The notes under the pieces are model-generated. The model was not told the origin of the DNA. It did not search any database and saw only the letters and a program-made list of their open reading frames with translations. 44,827 nt of DNA from Candidatus Zixiibacteriota bacterium (GTDB lineage Bacteria > Zixibacteria > MSB-5A5 > UBA10806): contig JAHEDG010000011.1 in the NCBI GenBank assembly GCA_024641335.1, positions 1-44,827 of the forward strand. Reading direction: 5' to 3'. Positions 17,480-26,206 of the stretch are shown in pieces. How positions within the stretch are numbered: the first letter of the stretch is position 1; the number at the start of each line of letters is the position of its first letter. A program made the translations under genes and the position numbers.

Positions 17480-17815
17480 ATGAGACTTTCGACGAAAATA
17501 TTATTATCGGCGGCGCTGCTGTCATGCTCCATCCCGACATCCAAAGAGCGGCTCCGGTACGTGAACCTTCATCCTGAAACCGGTGAAGCTATAAAAAAAG
17601 CCATTCTAAGAGGTGATGTAATTGTCGGAATGACCAAATTCGAGGTCTATGCCAGTTGGGGAGGACCGCGGGAGAAAGGGATCTCGGCGGAGAAAAACTG
17701 GCAGGGAGAGTACTGGAGATATATCGATATGCAGGACTATCCACTGGTACTGCTATATTTCGACGGCGATCATTTGAGCAAAATACGAAAGTTGAAGGAA
17801 CCGCCCGCAGGATGA
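17480..17815 (+). CDS. small lipoprotein, SmpA/OmlA (BamE)-like fold suspected
   Basis: The frame is open much further upstream, but that part is antisense to the aldehyde dehydrogenase gene. The start chosen is ATG 17480 with GGAG eight bases before it. The 111-residue product begins MRLSTKILLSAALLSC, a lipoprotein signal with Cys16 as the likely lipidated residue. The mature part contains IVGMTKFEVYASWGGPRE and later YWRYIDMQDYPLVLLYFD. The pattern 'G-M-t-x-x-E-V-x-x-x-x-G-x-P' recalls SmpA/OmlA small beta-lipoproteins. The function is not certain. It converges on the operon ending at 17875. Confidence 0.65.
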   Translation: MRLSTKILLSAALLSCSIPTSKERLRYVNLHPETGEAIKKAILRGDVIVGMTKFEVYASWGGPREKGISAEKNWQGEYWRYIDMQDYPLVLLYFDGDHLSKIRKLKEPPAG

Positions 17816-17874
17816 AAACCGAGGGCAGAAATTTCTTATTATAGATAGGTTATCCGTATCGTTTAGTCGTTAGA

Positions 17875-18333
17875 TTATTGGCCGTCCGGTGATTTTTTCT
17901 CCGGGATGGAAATAGTATCATCAGGCAGTTCCCGTCCGAGGAGTTTTCGCCAGAACCGTTTTCTTTTGATCTTTCTTTCGGCCTTATATTTCTTTTTTAT
18001 CTCTCGTTCCGCTTGAACCTGAATCGCGTCCAACTCCTCGATCTTTTGCAGCAGCCTTTCCACGTTATCCCGCTTTTCCATCATTACCCTGAACGTATTG
18101 TAATCTTTGATATTTCTAAAGATTGCCTGGGCGAACGGCTCGAAAAAAACCATAGTTTGCGAGCCAATATAATTAAGCGGCTTGACTGACTCCAGAAACA
18201 AAATGGCCGGCACAGTCCATCCCCCCTTGACGATTTTCGAGGCTAATCGAAGAAGGAGATCGCTCTGTTCCTCGGATAAATTATCGTTCTCATGAGGAAG
18301 GTCGTATCCTCCGAACGGAGATTTATGCGTCAT
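17875..18333 (-). CDS. conserved-looking protein of unknown function
   Basis: 152 residues; I do not recognise a named family. The N-terminal half has SEEQSDLLLRLASKIVKGGW followed by TVPAILFLESVKPLNYIGSQ, a helical, partly hydrophobic stretch that looks membrane-associated. The C-terminal half (about 85-152) is a very basic helix-forming region rich in KK and RK. GGAG precedes the ATG by seven bases. The start lies 11 bases inside the upstream membrane-protein gene. It is the last gene of the long pth-rpsF operon. Confidence 0.7.
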   Translation of the reverse strand: MTHKSPFGGYDLPHENDNLSEEQSDLLLRLASKIVKGGWTVPAILFLESVKPLNYIGSQTMVFFEPFAQAIFRNIKDYNTFRVMMEKRDNVERLLQKIEELDAIQVQAEREIKKKYKAERKIKRKRFWRKLLGRELPDDTISIPEKKSPDGQ

Positions 18334-18778
18334 TTTCCGACTCCACTTTTTCGGACATGCCTCTTGCCTCGTTAAGCCATTCGATCATCATGGTTAAAAA
18401 CTCATCGACTTCCGCTTTATTGTTTTTTCCGTAACGAAGATAAAACCCTCTGAAATTCTCAATCCGCGTGGGGGTGAGATAGGGAGAAAGCAAGACACCC
18501 CTCTGGCCCGGGTAGATGGTTCTGAATGCGGTAATATTGCGCGACTTTTCATTAAAGATATGTTTCACGACCACGTTTTTCCTGTCTATAATATAAGTGG
18601 TCGGGAAGAAGAAGCTGGAAAGAGAGAACAGAAAGATTAACGCCGCCACGAGCAGCATGATTGGGTTATCCGCTATCAAATAGACAAAATAAAAGATCGC
18701 CGCCAGGAGCGCGGCAACTACTGCGGCGGCTAAAGGACGTTCCTTCGCGGGATGAGATTTCCAGGAAAACGATTCCAT
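18323..18778 (-). CDS. small membrane protein of unknown function
   Basis: 151 residues with two adjacent membrane helices (about 17-35 and 39-58). A soluble domain follows, starting TTYIIDRKNVVVKHIFN, with a beta-rich look similar to bacterial PH-like membrane-linked domains. That comparison is only an impression. It overlaps the next gene by 11 bases and lies two bases after the small gene at 18781, so the three short genes form a coupled set behind larE. Confidence 0.7.
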   Translation of the reverse strand: MESFSWKSHPAKERPLAAAVVAALLAAIFYFVYLIADNPIMLLVAALIFLFSLSSFFFPTTYIIDRKNVVVKHIFNEKSRNITAFRTIYPGQRGVLLSPYLTPTRIENFRGFYLRYGKNNKAEVDEFLTMMIEWLNEARGMSEKVESENDA

Positions 18779-18780
18779 TA

Positions 18781-18999
18781 TTATTCAGATTGCGACGGGT
18801 CCCGGTACCTGTCTTTTCTAATCCTCTCCATTTCGGACTGAAGCTCTTCGGGCTTGAATACGCCCTTATCGACCAGCACCTTGACCAGAGACTCGAGTCC
18901 GAGATTATTCGAGAGGGTCAACTCATTGAATGTAACTTCGCGCACCTGATCGCCAATTTGAATTCTTATGGCTACGTTTTTCCGAGTGTCTTCGGTCAT
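18781..18999 (-). CDS. small soluble protein of unknown function
   Basis: 72 residues with no membrane segment, signal peptide or cysteine. The sequence runs from a beta-like IRIQIGDQVREVTFNELTLS to a helical, charged end (KGVFKPEELQSEMERIRKD). It looks like a compact regulatory or adaptor protein, but I cannot assign it. Its ATG overlaps the larE stop by four bases (ATGA), so it is translated with larE. Confidence 0.65.
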   Translation of the reverse strand: MTEDTRKNVAIRIQIGDQVREVTFNELTLSNNLGLESLVKVLVDKGVFKPEELQSEMERIRKDRYRDPSQSE

Positions 19000-19835
19000 C
19001 TTTTTATTTCCTTATCCTGGTTTTCGTTCATGCTTCCGGTTCGATAACCTTCGAGATCTATGGTCACGTAGGTAAAGCCGAGGGTTTTGATTCCGGCGAT
19101 GATTTTGCTCTGAATATCTTCTTCGAATAACCTGGGAAAATCGGATTTCAGAAGTTCGATCCGGGCTATTTTATCATGATGGCGGACCCTGAACTGCTTG
19201 AAACCAAGAGACGACAAAAAACGTTCGGCTCCAGCCACCCGGTTTAGTTTTTCCACGGTCACCTCCGAACCATAGGGTATTCGGGACGCCAGACAAGCCA
19301 GGGACGGTTTTTCCCAGTTCGGCAATCCCATTTCACGTCCCATTCTCCTGATATCTTCCTTGGTAATCCCTATCTCCGCCAGCGGGGAAACGACATCGAG
19401 ATCGGCCGCCGCCCGACGTCCCGGCCTCCAGTCGTGAAGATCATCGGCATTGGATCCGTCCAGAACATATTTCGCGCCTACCCGGCGGGCAACATCCTGA
19501 AGACGGCCAAACAATTCGGTTTTGCAAAAGAAACAGCGATCTACCGGATTGGCCCGATAATTGGGATCGGAGAGCTCATTGGTTTTAATTACAATGAAGT
19601 TCTCCGGCTTAAGCCCGATTTGATCGGCCAGTTTTCGGCATAGCTCGAGTTCTTCGGGCATCAACGATTCGGAATCCCCGGTAACCGCCCAGACATTTTC
19701 TCCGCCCAGTGTGTCGACAGCGGCTTTTAAGAGGAGGCTGGAATCGACTCCCCCGGAAAAGCCTATGACGACCTTGTTGAGCTCCTTGAGCCGTGATGAT
19801 AATCTCTGATATTTGGATACGGCCAGAGTTTCCAT
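18996..19835 (-). CDS. larE: LarE-type ATP-dependent sulfur transferase for nickel-pincer cofactor
   Basis: 279 residues. The PP-loop SGGVDSS (27-33) adenylates the pyridinium carboxylate intermediate. KPSLACLASRIPYG carries Cys181 at the position of the cysteine that gives up its sulfur in LarE proteins. A further CxxC (Cys101 and Cys104 in RCFFCK) is present; some LarE proteins use a cysteine-bound [4Fe-4S] cluster instead of sacrificing cysteine, but I cannot tell which mode applies. It should supply the cofactor to the LarA-like racemase at 546-1790, 17 kb away. It starts three bases after the binding-protein gene. Confidence 0.85.
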   Translation of the reverse strand: METLAVSKYQRLSSRLKELNKVVIGFSGGVDSSLLLKAAVDTLGGENVWAVTGDSESLMPEELELCRKLADQIGLKPENFIVIKTNELSDPNYRANPVDRCFFCKTELFGRLQDVARRVGAKYVLDGSNADDLHDWRPGRRAAADLDVVSPLAEIGITKEDIRRMGREMGLPNWEKPSLACLASRIPYGSEVTVEKLNRVAGAERFLSSLGFKQFRVRHHDKIARIELLKSDFPRLFEEDIQSKIIAGIKTLGFTYVTIDLEGYRTGSMNENQDKEIKR

Positions 19836-19838
19836 GAG

Positions 19839-21668
19839 CTACTCCGCTCTGGCTACCTTGTTGCCGTCGATAGAATAGATCCGGACCTCGTTGTTGGCCC
19901 TGCCGTTATCCCTGAAGGTAATTAGGCATGATACGCCGGGGTATTCTTTGATTCCGCCGAGATAATCCCGAAGTTTTTCCGGTTCGTTGTATCCCTGGTT
20001 CAAGCCTGAAAGAATCAGAGCGACGGCGTCGAATGTCAGAGCGGCGACCTTATCGGGTTGATGCCCGTACTCGGAGGAAAAGGCGTTGGAGAACTCGACC
20101 CAGCCGACCTCGTCCGAGCCGGCGTGAAAATCAGTGGCGAAAACAGCCTTACCGACATACCGTTTAACCTCGCGAATCAGATCTTCGGAATCCCAGCCAT
20201 CCGAGCCGAGAAACTGGGTATGGATAATATGATAACGAATCTGCGGTATGAGAAGCTTCAGATCCTCCGCATAACCGGGAAGAAACAACGCTCCCAAATT
20301 AACCGGCCAGTCATCCTTATCTTTCAAAGTAACACTATCGGCATAATCAGGATGCATCTCGTCCAGCTCGACATTTTCGACATAAGCGGAGCTGTCGATT
20401 TCGCCGGCCGCCAGCTGCTCTTCGGTATTCATCAGAAGAAATTCGCGCAGAGGCTTTATCTGCCTTTTAAAATCAGTCTCACCTGAAGTGTAATAACTGG
20501 TATAAACGACCTCTCCTCCGAGCCTGTACACGGTTTGTGTGAAAGCCCTGGAAACAGTCATACCGCCCATGTCATCGGGGGATATTATGGCGAAGTCCGT
20601 AATTCCCAAATCGTTGATGGCGTATGAGGCTATCGCCTGCCCGATGCCCTCGATAGCCGGTGATATCTGGAAAATATAGTTGCCGATACTGGCGATACCA
20701 TCCTGGGAAGCAGTCGGAGTGATCATCGGGATTTCGTTTTGGTTAAGGGTTACGGCCGCGCCTACCGCGCATTCCGATCTCAAAGGGCCGACAATAGCAA
20801 CCGCTTCCTCTCCGGCTAAAGTCGCGGCCACCTTGGTGGCCTGTACCGGATCGCCTTTGGTATCCTTGATAATCAACTCCACAGAAACCGAATCGGCGCT
20901 TAAGTGTTTAATCGCCAGCCTGGCCCCCTCGACCATGGATCGTCCATACTCGCTGAAGCTTCCGGTAATAGGCGCCATCAGCCCGATGACCTGGCTTCCG
21001 GTGAGATTGGCCCGGCATTCGTCAAGCATCCCTCTGGCGCGTTTGGAATATTTGCCGTAAGGGAATTTACGCAGGTAGGAATTAAGAGTCGAGGCTCCGC
21101 TTCTATATCTTTTGGAATTCACCTGACGCTGGGCCAGATTCAACTCCATCTTTTCTCTTATGAACGAGGAGGGATGTTCGTCGATAAGACGTCTAAGCTG
21201 CGCCATTGACAGCCCCCTGGTAACCAGCGGGTCGAGGTTATTTTCGGCCGTTTCGGCGCTTTGTCCCCGTAGATCCAAATCGATAGCCGTAATATACGCG
21301 GAGGCCGCGCCGAAGAAATCTCCCTGTTTGTAGTAGCAATGGCCTTTGAAAAGAATCGCCGCACCGGCGTAGCGCGACCGGGGGAATTCATCCACAAAGC
21401 GGTCAAATAGCGTTATAGCCCCGTTATATTCTGCGGCCTTGTAGAGGGATTTGGCGGCCATAAACCTGAATACGCTGCCGTGGCCATCCAGAGAATACAT
21501 GTCGGCCAGCGATTTGAACTTCTTATAGGCTTCCTCATAATTGCCGTTCTGGTAATCTATGGTGGCGATTCTCATCCCTTCTTCGGGATCGTCGATATAA
21601 TTCCCGGCCAGCGACCGGCCGGCAGCAAGCAGCAGGCAGACAACGATCATTCGTTTCGACAGGCTCAT
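19839..21668 (-). CDS. TPR plus ABC-type periplasmic ligand-binding protein (family 6 / branched-chain amino acid type)
   Basis: The frame is open to 21908, but that overlaps the preceding gene. The start chosen is ATG 21668, which overlaps its TGA by four bases and has AAGGGG upstream. The 609-residue protein has a signal peptide (MSLSKRMIVVCLLLAAGRSL then AG). A tetratricopeptide region follows (about 30-235, YEEAYKKF, YNGAITLFDRF, YYKQGDFFGAA). From about 245 it carries a Leu/Ile/Val-type binding domain (IGLMAPITGSFSEYG, IVGPLRSECAVGAA, MITPTASQDG). No ABC permease is nearby, so it may act like the LpoA-type TPR plus binding-domain activators of cell-wall enzymes. That role is only a possibility. 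Confidence 0.85.
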   Translation of the reverse strand: MSLSKRMIVVCLLLAAGRSLAGNYIDDPEEGMRIATIDYQNGNYEEAYKKFKSLADMYSLDGHGSVFRFMAAKSLYKAAEYNGAITLFDRFVDEFPRSRYAGAAILFKGHCYYKQGDFFGAASAYITAIDLDLRGQSAETAENNLDPLVTRGLSMAQLRRLIDEHPSSFIREKMELNLAQRQVNSKRYRSGASTLNSYLRKFPYGKYSKRARGMLDECRANLTGSQVIGLMAPITGSFSEYGRSMVEGARLAIKHLSADSVSVELIIKDTKGDPVQATKVAATLAGEEAVAIVGPLRSECAVGAAVTLNQNEIPMITPTASQDGIASIGNYIFQISPAIEGIGQAIASYAINDLGITDFAIISPDDMGGMTVSRAFTQTVYRLGGEVVYTSYYTSGETDFKRQIKPLREFLLMNTEEQLAAGEIDSSAYVENVELDEMHPDYADSVTLKDKDDWPVNLGALFLPGYAEDLKLLIPQIRYHIIHTQFLGSDGWDSEDLIREVKRYVGKAVFATDFHAGSDEVGWVEFSNAFSSEYGHQPDKVAALTFDAVALILSGLNQGYNEPEKLRDYLGGIKEYPGVSCLITFRDNGRANNEVRIYSIDGNKVARAE

Positions 21669-22171
21669 TTCGAATACCCCTTTGAGTATTCCCAGTAATC
21701 TTCCGCCCATTTCAAAAACACGAGGGATTCGTCCTGGCTTAATTTTCTTTTTATCACCGCGGGATTGCCGGCGACCATTGAATTCGCGGGAATATCCATA
21801 CCCTGCTTGACAATCGATCCGGCGGCCACCAAAGAACCTTCGCCGATCACCGCGCCGTCCATAATAACAGAACCCATTCCGATAAGAGAACCTCTTCCTA
21901 TCCTGCATCCGTGAATAACCGCGCCGTGCCCTACAGTGACCTTATCGCCGATCTCCGTGGGCCCGGTATTTGCCGTCACATGTACAATACAACCATCCTG
22001 GATATTTGTAAAGCTCCCGATTTTTATATAGTTGATATCTCCGCGCACGACCGATTTGAACCAAATCGAACTTCCCGGTCCGATGGTGACATCGCCGATA
22101 ACCACGCTGTCAGGAGCCAAAAAGCAGCTATTGTCAATAACCGGAGACCGGCCATTATAGGGCAGGATCAT
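21665..22171 (-). CDS. gamma-carbonic anhydrase-like left-handed beta-helix protein
   Basis: 168 residues of hexapeptide repeats (VVIGDVTIGPGSSI, VTVGHGAVIHGCRIG, GSLIGMGSVIMDGAVIG). His64, His82 and His87 match the three zinc-binding histidines of the gamma-class carbonic anhydrase/YrdA family, including the five-residue gap between the last two. It probably forms a trimer with metal sites between subunits. Whether it hydrates CO2 is unknown, since many homologs are inactive in assays. ATGA overlaps join it to both neighbours. Confidence 0.9.
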   Translation of the reverse strand: MILPYNGRSPVIDNSCFLAPDSVVIGDVTIGPGSSIWFKSVVRGDINYIKIGSFTNIQDGCIVHVTANTGPTEIGDKVTVGHGAVIHGCRIGRGSLIGMGSVIMDGAVIGEGSLVAAGSIVKQGMDIPANSMVAGNPAVIKRKLSQDESLVFLKWAEDYWEYSKGYSK

Positions 22172-22665
22172 AATTTGTAGTTGCCGAAATCTTCCGGATT
22201 GATATTCCTCAGCCTTTCTCTGAGAGACTCCTGATCCGGCAAACCGGAGCTCTCCATCTGTTCTTTCTTAAGATCAAAGAGGCTTTCATTGACGAAAATT
22301 GGAGCCTTCGATTTCAAGGCCAGGGCCAGAGAATCCGATGGCCGCGCGTCGATCTGTATTGTCTCACCGTTTGCGGAAATGGATATCCTGGCGAAAAAGG
22401 TCTGATCCTTAAGATCGGTAATCTCGACTTTCTCGATTTTGCCTTTCATCCCCTTGATAACCGAAAGCAGAAGATCATGCGTAAGTGGACGTTTCGAGAC
22501 GATACCGGAGATTTCCATGCTTATGGCCCAGGCTTCATAATGCCCGATCCAGATAGGCAAGATCTTTTCGGAATTTACGGGCGAGACAGTTATAACAGGA
22601 GAATTAGTGGTTATATCGAGGGCCAGCCCTCCGACTTTGGATTCTATCATTTTCGGCGATTCCAT
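22168..22665 (-). CDS. bifunctional nuclease family protein (DUF151)
   Basis: 165 residues. Typical DUF151 features are LPIWIGHYEAWAISMEISG, RPLTHDLLLSVIK and IDARPSDSLALALKSKAPIF. Plant and bacterial members were reported as DNase/RNase, but the biochemical role remains poorly defined. AAAGG precedes the first ATG, which I keep over the internal Met6. It lies three bases after the fakA-degV gene and overlaps the beta-helix gene. Confidence 0.88.
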   Translation of the reverse strand: MESPKMIESKVGGLALDITTNSPVITVSPVNSEKILPIWIGHYEAWAISMEISGIVSKRPLTHDLLLSVIKGMKGKIEKVEITDLKDQTFFARISISANGETIQIDARPSDSLALALKSKAPIFVNESLFDLKKEQMESSGLPDQESLRERLRNINPEDFGNYKL

Positions 22666-22668
22666 AAA

Positions 22669-24465
22669 TTAACCTTTCATGAAGAATAAGCCCCAGGTGC
22701 CCGGGCCGGTGTGAGCCCCAACGGTCGGGCCTATCTCTCCAACCAGAATATCGTCAACATCAAACTTATCACCGAGGGCTCTTTTTATAAAATCAATTTT
22801 AGCCGGATCGGCGGCGTGAGCCACAGCCAGCTTCCCTCCGATTAGATGCTCCGGCAAATGGCTTAATATCTTCCGAAGAATTTTTTCATCATCGCGGGCC
22901 TTATCCAGCGGAGCGACTTCGCCGTCGACCAGAGTCAGCACCGGTTTCAATCCGAGAATCCTGCCGACAAATCCTCGGGCCCTGCCGATACGACCGCCCT
23001 TGACCAGATAGTCTACCGTTTCCAATGTAAAATAAAGGACATTGTTTCGCTTAAGATCATTAAGAACGGCTATAATCTCTTTCGGTGATCGGCCGTTTTT
23101 GGCCATCTCGGCCGCCTTTATGGCCATCAATCCCAAACCCAGCGAGACCGATTCGGTATCAAAATGAATTATTTTTTCAGAAAACTCCTCCGAGGCTTTG
23201 AGAGCCGAATTATAGGTGCCGGATAGCCTGGACGACACATGAATCGAAATGATGGTATCGGCATCGCCCCGACTGAACACCCGGCGATACGACTCGGCGA
23301 ATCTTTCGGGCGACGGCTGCGATGTTTTGGGGAACTCCGGAGATTCGATCAACATCTTGTAAAAGGCGTCTTTGTCCATATCTATGCCATCACGATAAAC
23401 CCGATCGCCATAAATGACATTAAGAGGAACAACTTCGATATCGTGAAAAGCCGCTATATCGGCCGGTAGGTCGCTGGTGGAATCGGTGACAATACGAATC
23501 GTTTTTTTGGAGCTTTTTCTGAAGTTCATCCTCCACTTACGCATGGATTCGTTTTGGGCTTTCATATCCTCTATTTTGGTATTCTCCAGGACGCCCATCT
23601 TTAGAGCATATTCCTTGATCAGATCCGGATTATCCGTATGGATATGTATTCTAAGATAGCTGTCCTTACCAATGGCGGCTCCGGCCACAATCAGAGAATC
23701 TCCCATTTCGGCCAACGCAGATTTTACAGCCACGGTATCGAAAGATACACCCTTAACCAGAAACTCGGAGCAGTATCTGTATTTTGAATGCTCGGCAACT
23801 TCTTCTGGAATATCTTCAACGGGAATAGCCTGATCGGTCTCGCCGGCCATTTCACCTGTTTTGATAAACCTGTATATGCCGTCGATAAAATGAACAAATC
23901 CCTGGGCTCCGGCATCCACCACGTCGGCCTCGGCCAATACCCGGAGTTTATTTTTGGTTTCGGCCAAAGATACTTTTCCCTTATCGACAGCCGATTCCAG
24001 AAGCTGCAGAAGATCAACGAATCTATCTCCGGCGTCCTTTAGATGATCGGCGATTTCCCTCAAAACCGTCAGGATAGTCCCTTCCTTCGGCTCGGTCATG
24101 GCCATATAGGCTGATTCGGCTCCGGCGGAAAATACTCCGGCCACCTCCGGCAGGGGCAAGCGGTCTTTTTGCCTGACAAAATCGGCGATCCCCTTGAAAT
24201 ACTGGGACATTATCACGCCGGAATTCCCCCTGGCCCCGCGCAGCGAATGGAGAGCGATGGAATCAGCCACATCATGCAGCGAGTTTGATTTGGCCGCCTT
24301 AGCGCCGGCGACCGCGGCATGCAAAGTCAGAGCCATGTTTGTTCCGGTATCGCCGTCAGCGACAGGGAAAACATTTATGGCGTTAAGTCCTTCGCGGTTC
24401 CGGCCCAGCCAGAGCGAACCAGCGGTTACCGCGCGCTGTAAACGTTTGCCATCGAGATACTGCAT
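22669..24465 (-). CDS. fused FakA-like (DAK2) kinase and DegV/FakB-like fatty-acid-binding protein
   Basis: 598 residues in two parts. Residues 1 to about 315 are the DhaL/FakA kinase part, with NVFPVADGDTGTNM, SLRGARGNSGVIMSQ and DAGAQGFVHFIDG. Residues about 322-598 are a complete DegV domain, with IVTDSTSDLP, FPKTSQPSPERF, SSRLSGTYNSA and GPTVGAHTGPGTWG. In Firmicutes the fatty-acid kinase FakA phosphorylates fatty acids held by separate FakB (DegV) proteins, feeding phospholipid synthesis. Here kinase and carrier are on one chain. The FakA part is shorter than usual, so the C-terminal FakA domain seems replaced by DegV. Confidence 0.85.
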   Translation of the reverse strand: MQYLDGKRLQRAVTAGSLWLGRNREGLNAINVFPVADGDTGTNMALTLHAAVAGAKAAKSNSLHDVADSIALHSLRGARGNSGVIMSQYFKGIADFVRQKDRLPLPEVAGVFSAGAESAYMAMTEPKEGTILTVLREIADHLKDAGDRFVDLLQLLESAVDKGKVSLAETKNKLRVLAEADVVDAGAQGFVHFIDGIYRFIKTGEMAGETDQAIPVEDIPEEVAEHSKYRYCSEFLVKGVSFDTVAVKSALAEMGDSLIVAGAAIGKDSYLRIHIHTDNPDLIKEYALKMGVLENTKIEDMKAQNESMRKWRMNFRKSSKKTIRIVTDSTSDLPADIAAFHDIEVVPLNVIYGDRVYRDGIDMDKDAFYKMLIESPEFPKTSQPSPERFAESYRRVFSRGDADTIISIHVSSRLSGTYNSALKASEEFSEKIIHFDTESVSLGLGLMAIKAAEMAKNGRSPKEIIAVLNDLKRNNVLYFTLETVDYLVKGGRIGRARGFVGRILGLKPVLTLVDGEVAPLDKARDDEKILRKILSHLPEHLIGGKLAVAHAADPAKIDFIKRALGDKFDVDDILVGEIGPTVGAHTGPGTWGLFFMKG

Positions 24466-24477
24466 TTGGCTGTTTCC

Positions 24478-24933
24478 TTAAGCCTGTTCTTCCTTTTTGA
24501 CCACCCATAGTTTTACCTTGGCGATGACATCGGAGGCAAGCTTTATATCTATAGTGTAAACGCCCAGAGCTTTCAGAGGTTCAGTTTGCAGGATCATTCG
24601 GCGATCGATTTCGAATCCCTGCTCGGAAAGAAGGCCGACGATATTGGAAGCGGTAACTGAACCGAATACCTTATCATCTTCACCGGTTAGAACCTCGGCG
24701 GTAAGCGACAATTTTTCCAGCTTATCCTTGATTTTCTCGGCTTCTTTCTTTCTCTTTTTCTCGCGGAAGTCTTTCTGCTGTTTGATAGTGTCGATCGATT
24801 TTAAATTTCCCTTGGTCGCCGCGACCGCCAGATTCTTAGGCAGAAGATAGTTGCGTCCGAAACCTCCGGCAACCTCGACAACGTCGCCCGCTGCTCCCAG
24901 CTTATCGATATCGTCTCTAAGTATTACTTTCAT
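24478..24933 (-). CDS. rplI: 50S ribosomal protein L9
   Basis: 151 residues, full length. The N-terminal domain has KVILRDDIDKLGAAGDVVEV and GGFGRNYLLPKNLAVAAT, the rRNA-binding signature. A long central helix rich in Lys and Glu follows, then a C-terminal domain. It sits in the classical rpsF-ssb-rpsR-DUF2232-rplI order. Confidence 0.97.
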   Translation of the reverse strand: MKVILRDDIDKLGAAGDVVEVAGGFGRNYLLPKNLAVAATKGNLKSIDTIKQQKDFREKKRKKEAEKIKDKLEKLSLTAEVLTGEDDKVFGSVTASNIVGLLSEQGFEIDRRMILQTEPLKALGVYTIDIKLASDVIAKVKLWVVKKEEQA

Positions 24934-24942
24934 TTGGCTCCT

Positions 24943-25938
24943 CTATTCTTCGATTTTATTCCCGTTATCCTCAAGATCTCTTTTGAAATTAATTCTGGTA
25001 TCGGCCAATCCCAATACGGCCAGAAAACCCATGGTTATCAAGCCGGCAATCAGAATAATAATATAAATGATCACCCTGGCCGGCGCGGGCAGCATTATCC
25101 TCTTGAAAAAAGCGTCTATGACAGCCAGGCCGACTATCAGGTAGACATGCCCGGTGACGATCAGAATATTCGCTCCGACCCAGAACCATACATCCTCTTT
25201 TACGAAAACCAACGGTATTAAACCGATGATTGTCGGCAAGAGCCACCATCCGCTGGCCCGCCAGTAGTGAAATGGCCTGAACCTGGGTACCATTATGCCC
25301 CAGCGTTCGCCAACGAACCCGGCGATCGAAAGACCGATTATGGCCATCCCCAGGAAGGCTACAAACAGGGCCCCTGGAACGACTTTCATAACAGTCAATG
25401 CCATAGTGTCAAACTCGTCCAGAAAGCGATCAAGATCAGCCTCGTCGGAACCGAACTGTTTTTCGATAATCGAGTTCAACTCGGGATTCTGACCGATTAT
25501 TATCCTTATCTCGCTGTTTAGCTTCTCGACAAAAACCGGCAGGTTGACGATTTCGCGAGAATACTGCGCCATCATCAACGCAAACAGCACAAACAAACAA
25601 CCGAAACCGTACATGGCTGTTCTTAGAGGTGAGGATAAATTTCTCGAACCCCAACCCATGGCGAATCCCGGAACGAGAACTATCCCGCTGTAAATCAGCG
25701 CGTTGAATAATCCGGCTTGATATCCGTTTGTCAAAGAACTGATCAGCACTACCGGGATGAAACCGGCCGCCGCTAGAATGAATCCTCGATAAAACCCCAG
25801 TCTGGCGACTGTTAGTATCAGGGCGATTATGGCCAGGAAACCGACAGCGGAATTAAACCCCGGGACAATCCAGAACAGGCCCGAGCAAAAAACAGTCAGG
25901 CCGCCCCATAATGTCAGCTTTTTTTCAACCGATGGCAT
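24943..25938 (-). CDS. DUF2232 multi-pass membrane protein
   Basis: 331 residues with about eight membrane segments and a soluble loop around 125-175 (LNSEIRIIIGQNPELNSIIE). The position between rpsR and rplI, the size and the topology are those of the YybS/DUF2232 family. These resemble membrane parts of energy-coupling transporters but have no proven role. It starts within 22 bases of the rpsR stop. Confidence 0.8.
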   Translation of the reverse strand: MPSVEKKLTLWGGLTVFCSGLFWIVPGFNSAVGFLAIIALILTVARLGFYRGFILAAAGFIPVVLISSLTNGYQAGLFNALIYSGIVLVPGFAMGWGSRNLSSPLRTAMYGFGCLFVLFALMMAQYSREIVNLPVFVEKLNSEIRIIIGQNPELNSIIEKQFGSDEADLDRFLDEFDTMALTVMKVVPGALFVAFLGMAIIGLSIAGFVGERWGIMVPRFRPFHYWRASGWWLLPTIIGLIPLVFVKEDVWFWVGANILIVTGHVYLIVGLAVIDAFFKRIMLPAPARVIIYIIILIAGLITMGFLAVLGLADTRINFKRDLEDNGNKIEE

Positions 25939-25959
25939 CAGCCCGAAAAATCCTCAGGC

Positions 25960-26184
25960 TCAAACATCCGCCTCCACGCTGAACGGAAGCAAAGCAAGAA
26001 TCCGTCCGCGTCTGATCGCCCTGGTCAGTTGTCTTTGATGTCCCGCGCAAACTCCTGTTACCCTGCGCGGCAGAATTTTGCCTCTTTCGGTCAGGTATTT
26101 TCTTAGCATCCTGTCGTCTTTGTAGTCGATTATGGCGATCTTGTTATCGCAAAAACGACACATTTTTCTTTTACGTTTTTCCAT
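25960..26184 (-). CDS. rpsR: 30S ribosomal protein S18
   Basis: 74 residues. [15 protein letters not shown] and [18 protein letters not shown] are the S18 signature. CxxC plus the later VCAGHQ suggests the zinc-binding form. It binds S6 on the 30S platform, and S6 is encoded three genes upstream in the same operon. Confidence 0.97.
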   Translation of the reverse strand: MEKRKRKMCRFCDNKIAIIDYKDDRMLRKYLTERGKILPRRVTGVCAGHQRQLTRAIRRGRILALLPFSVEADV

Positions 26185-26206
26185 TTATTCTCCTTAAGAA
26201 TTCCAA

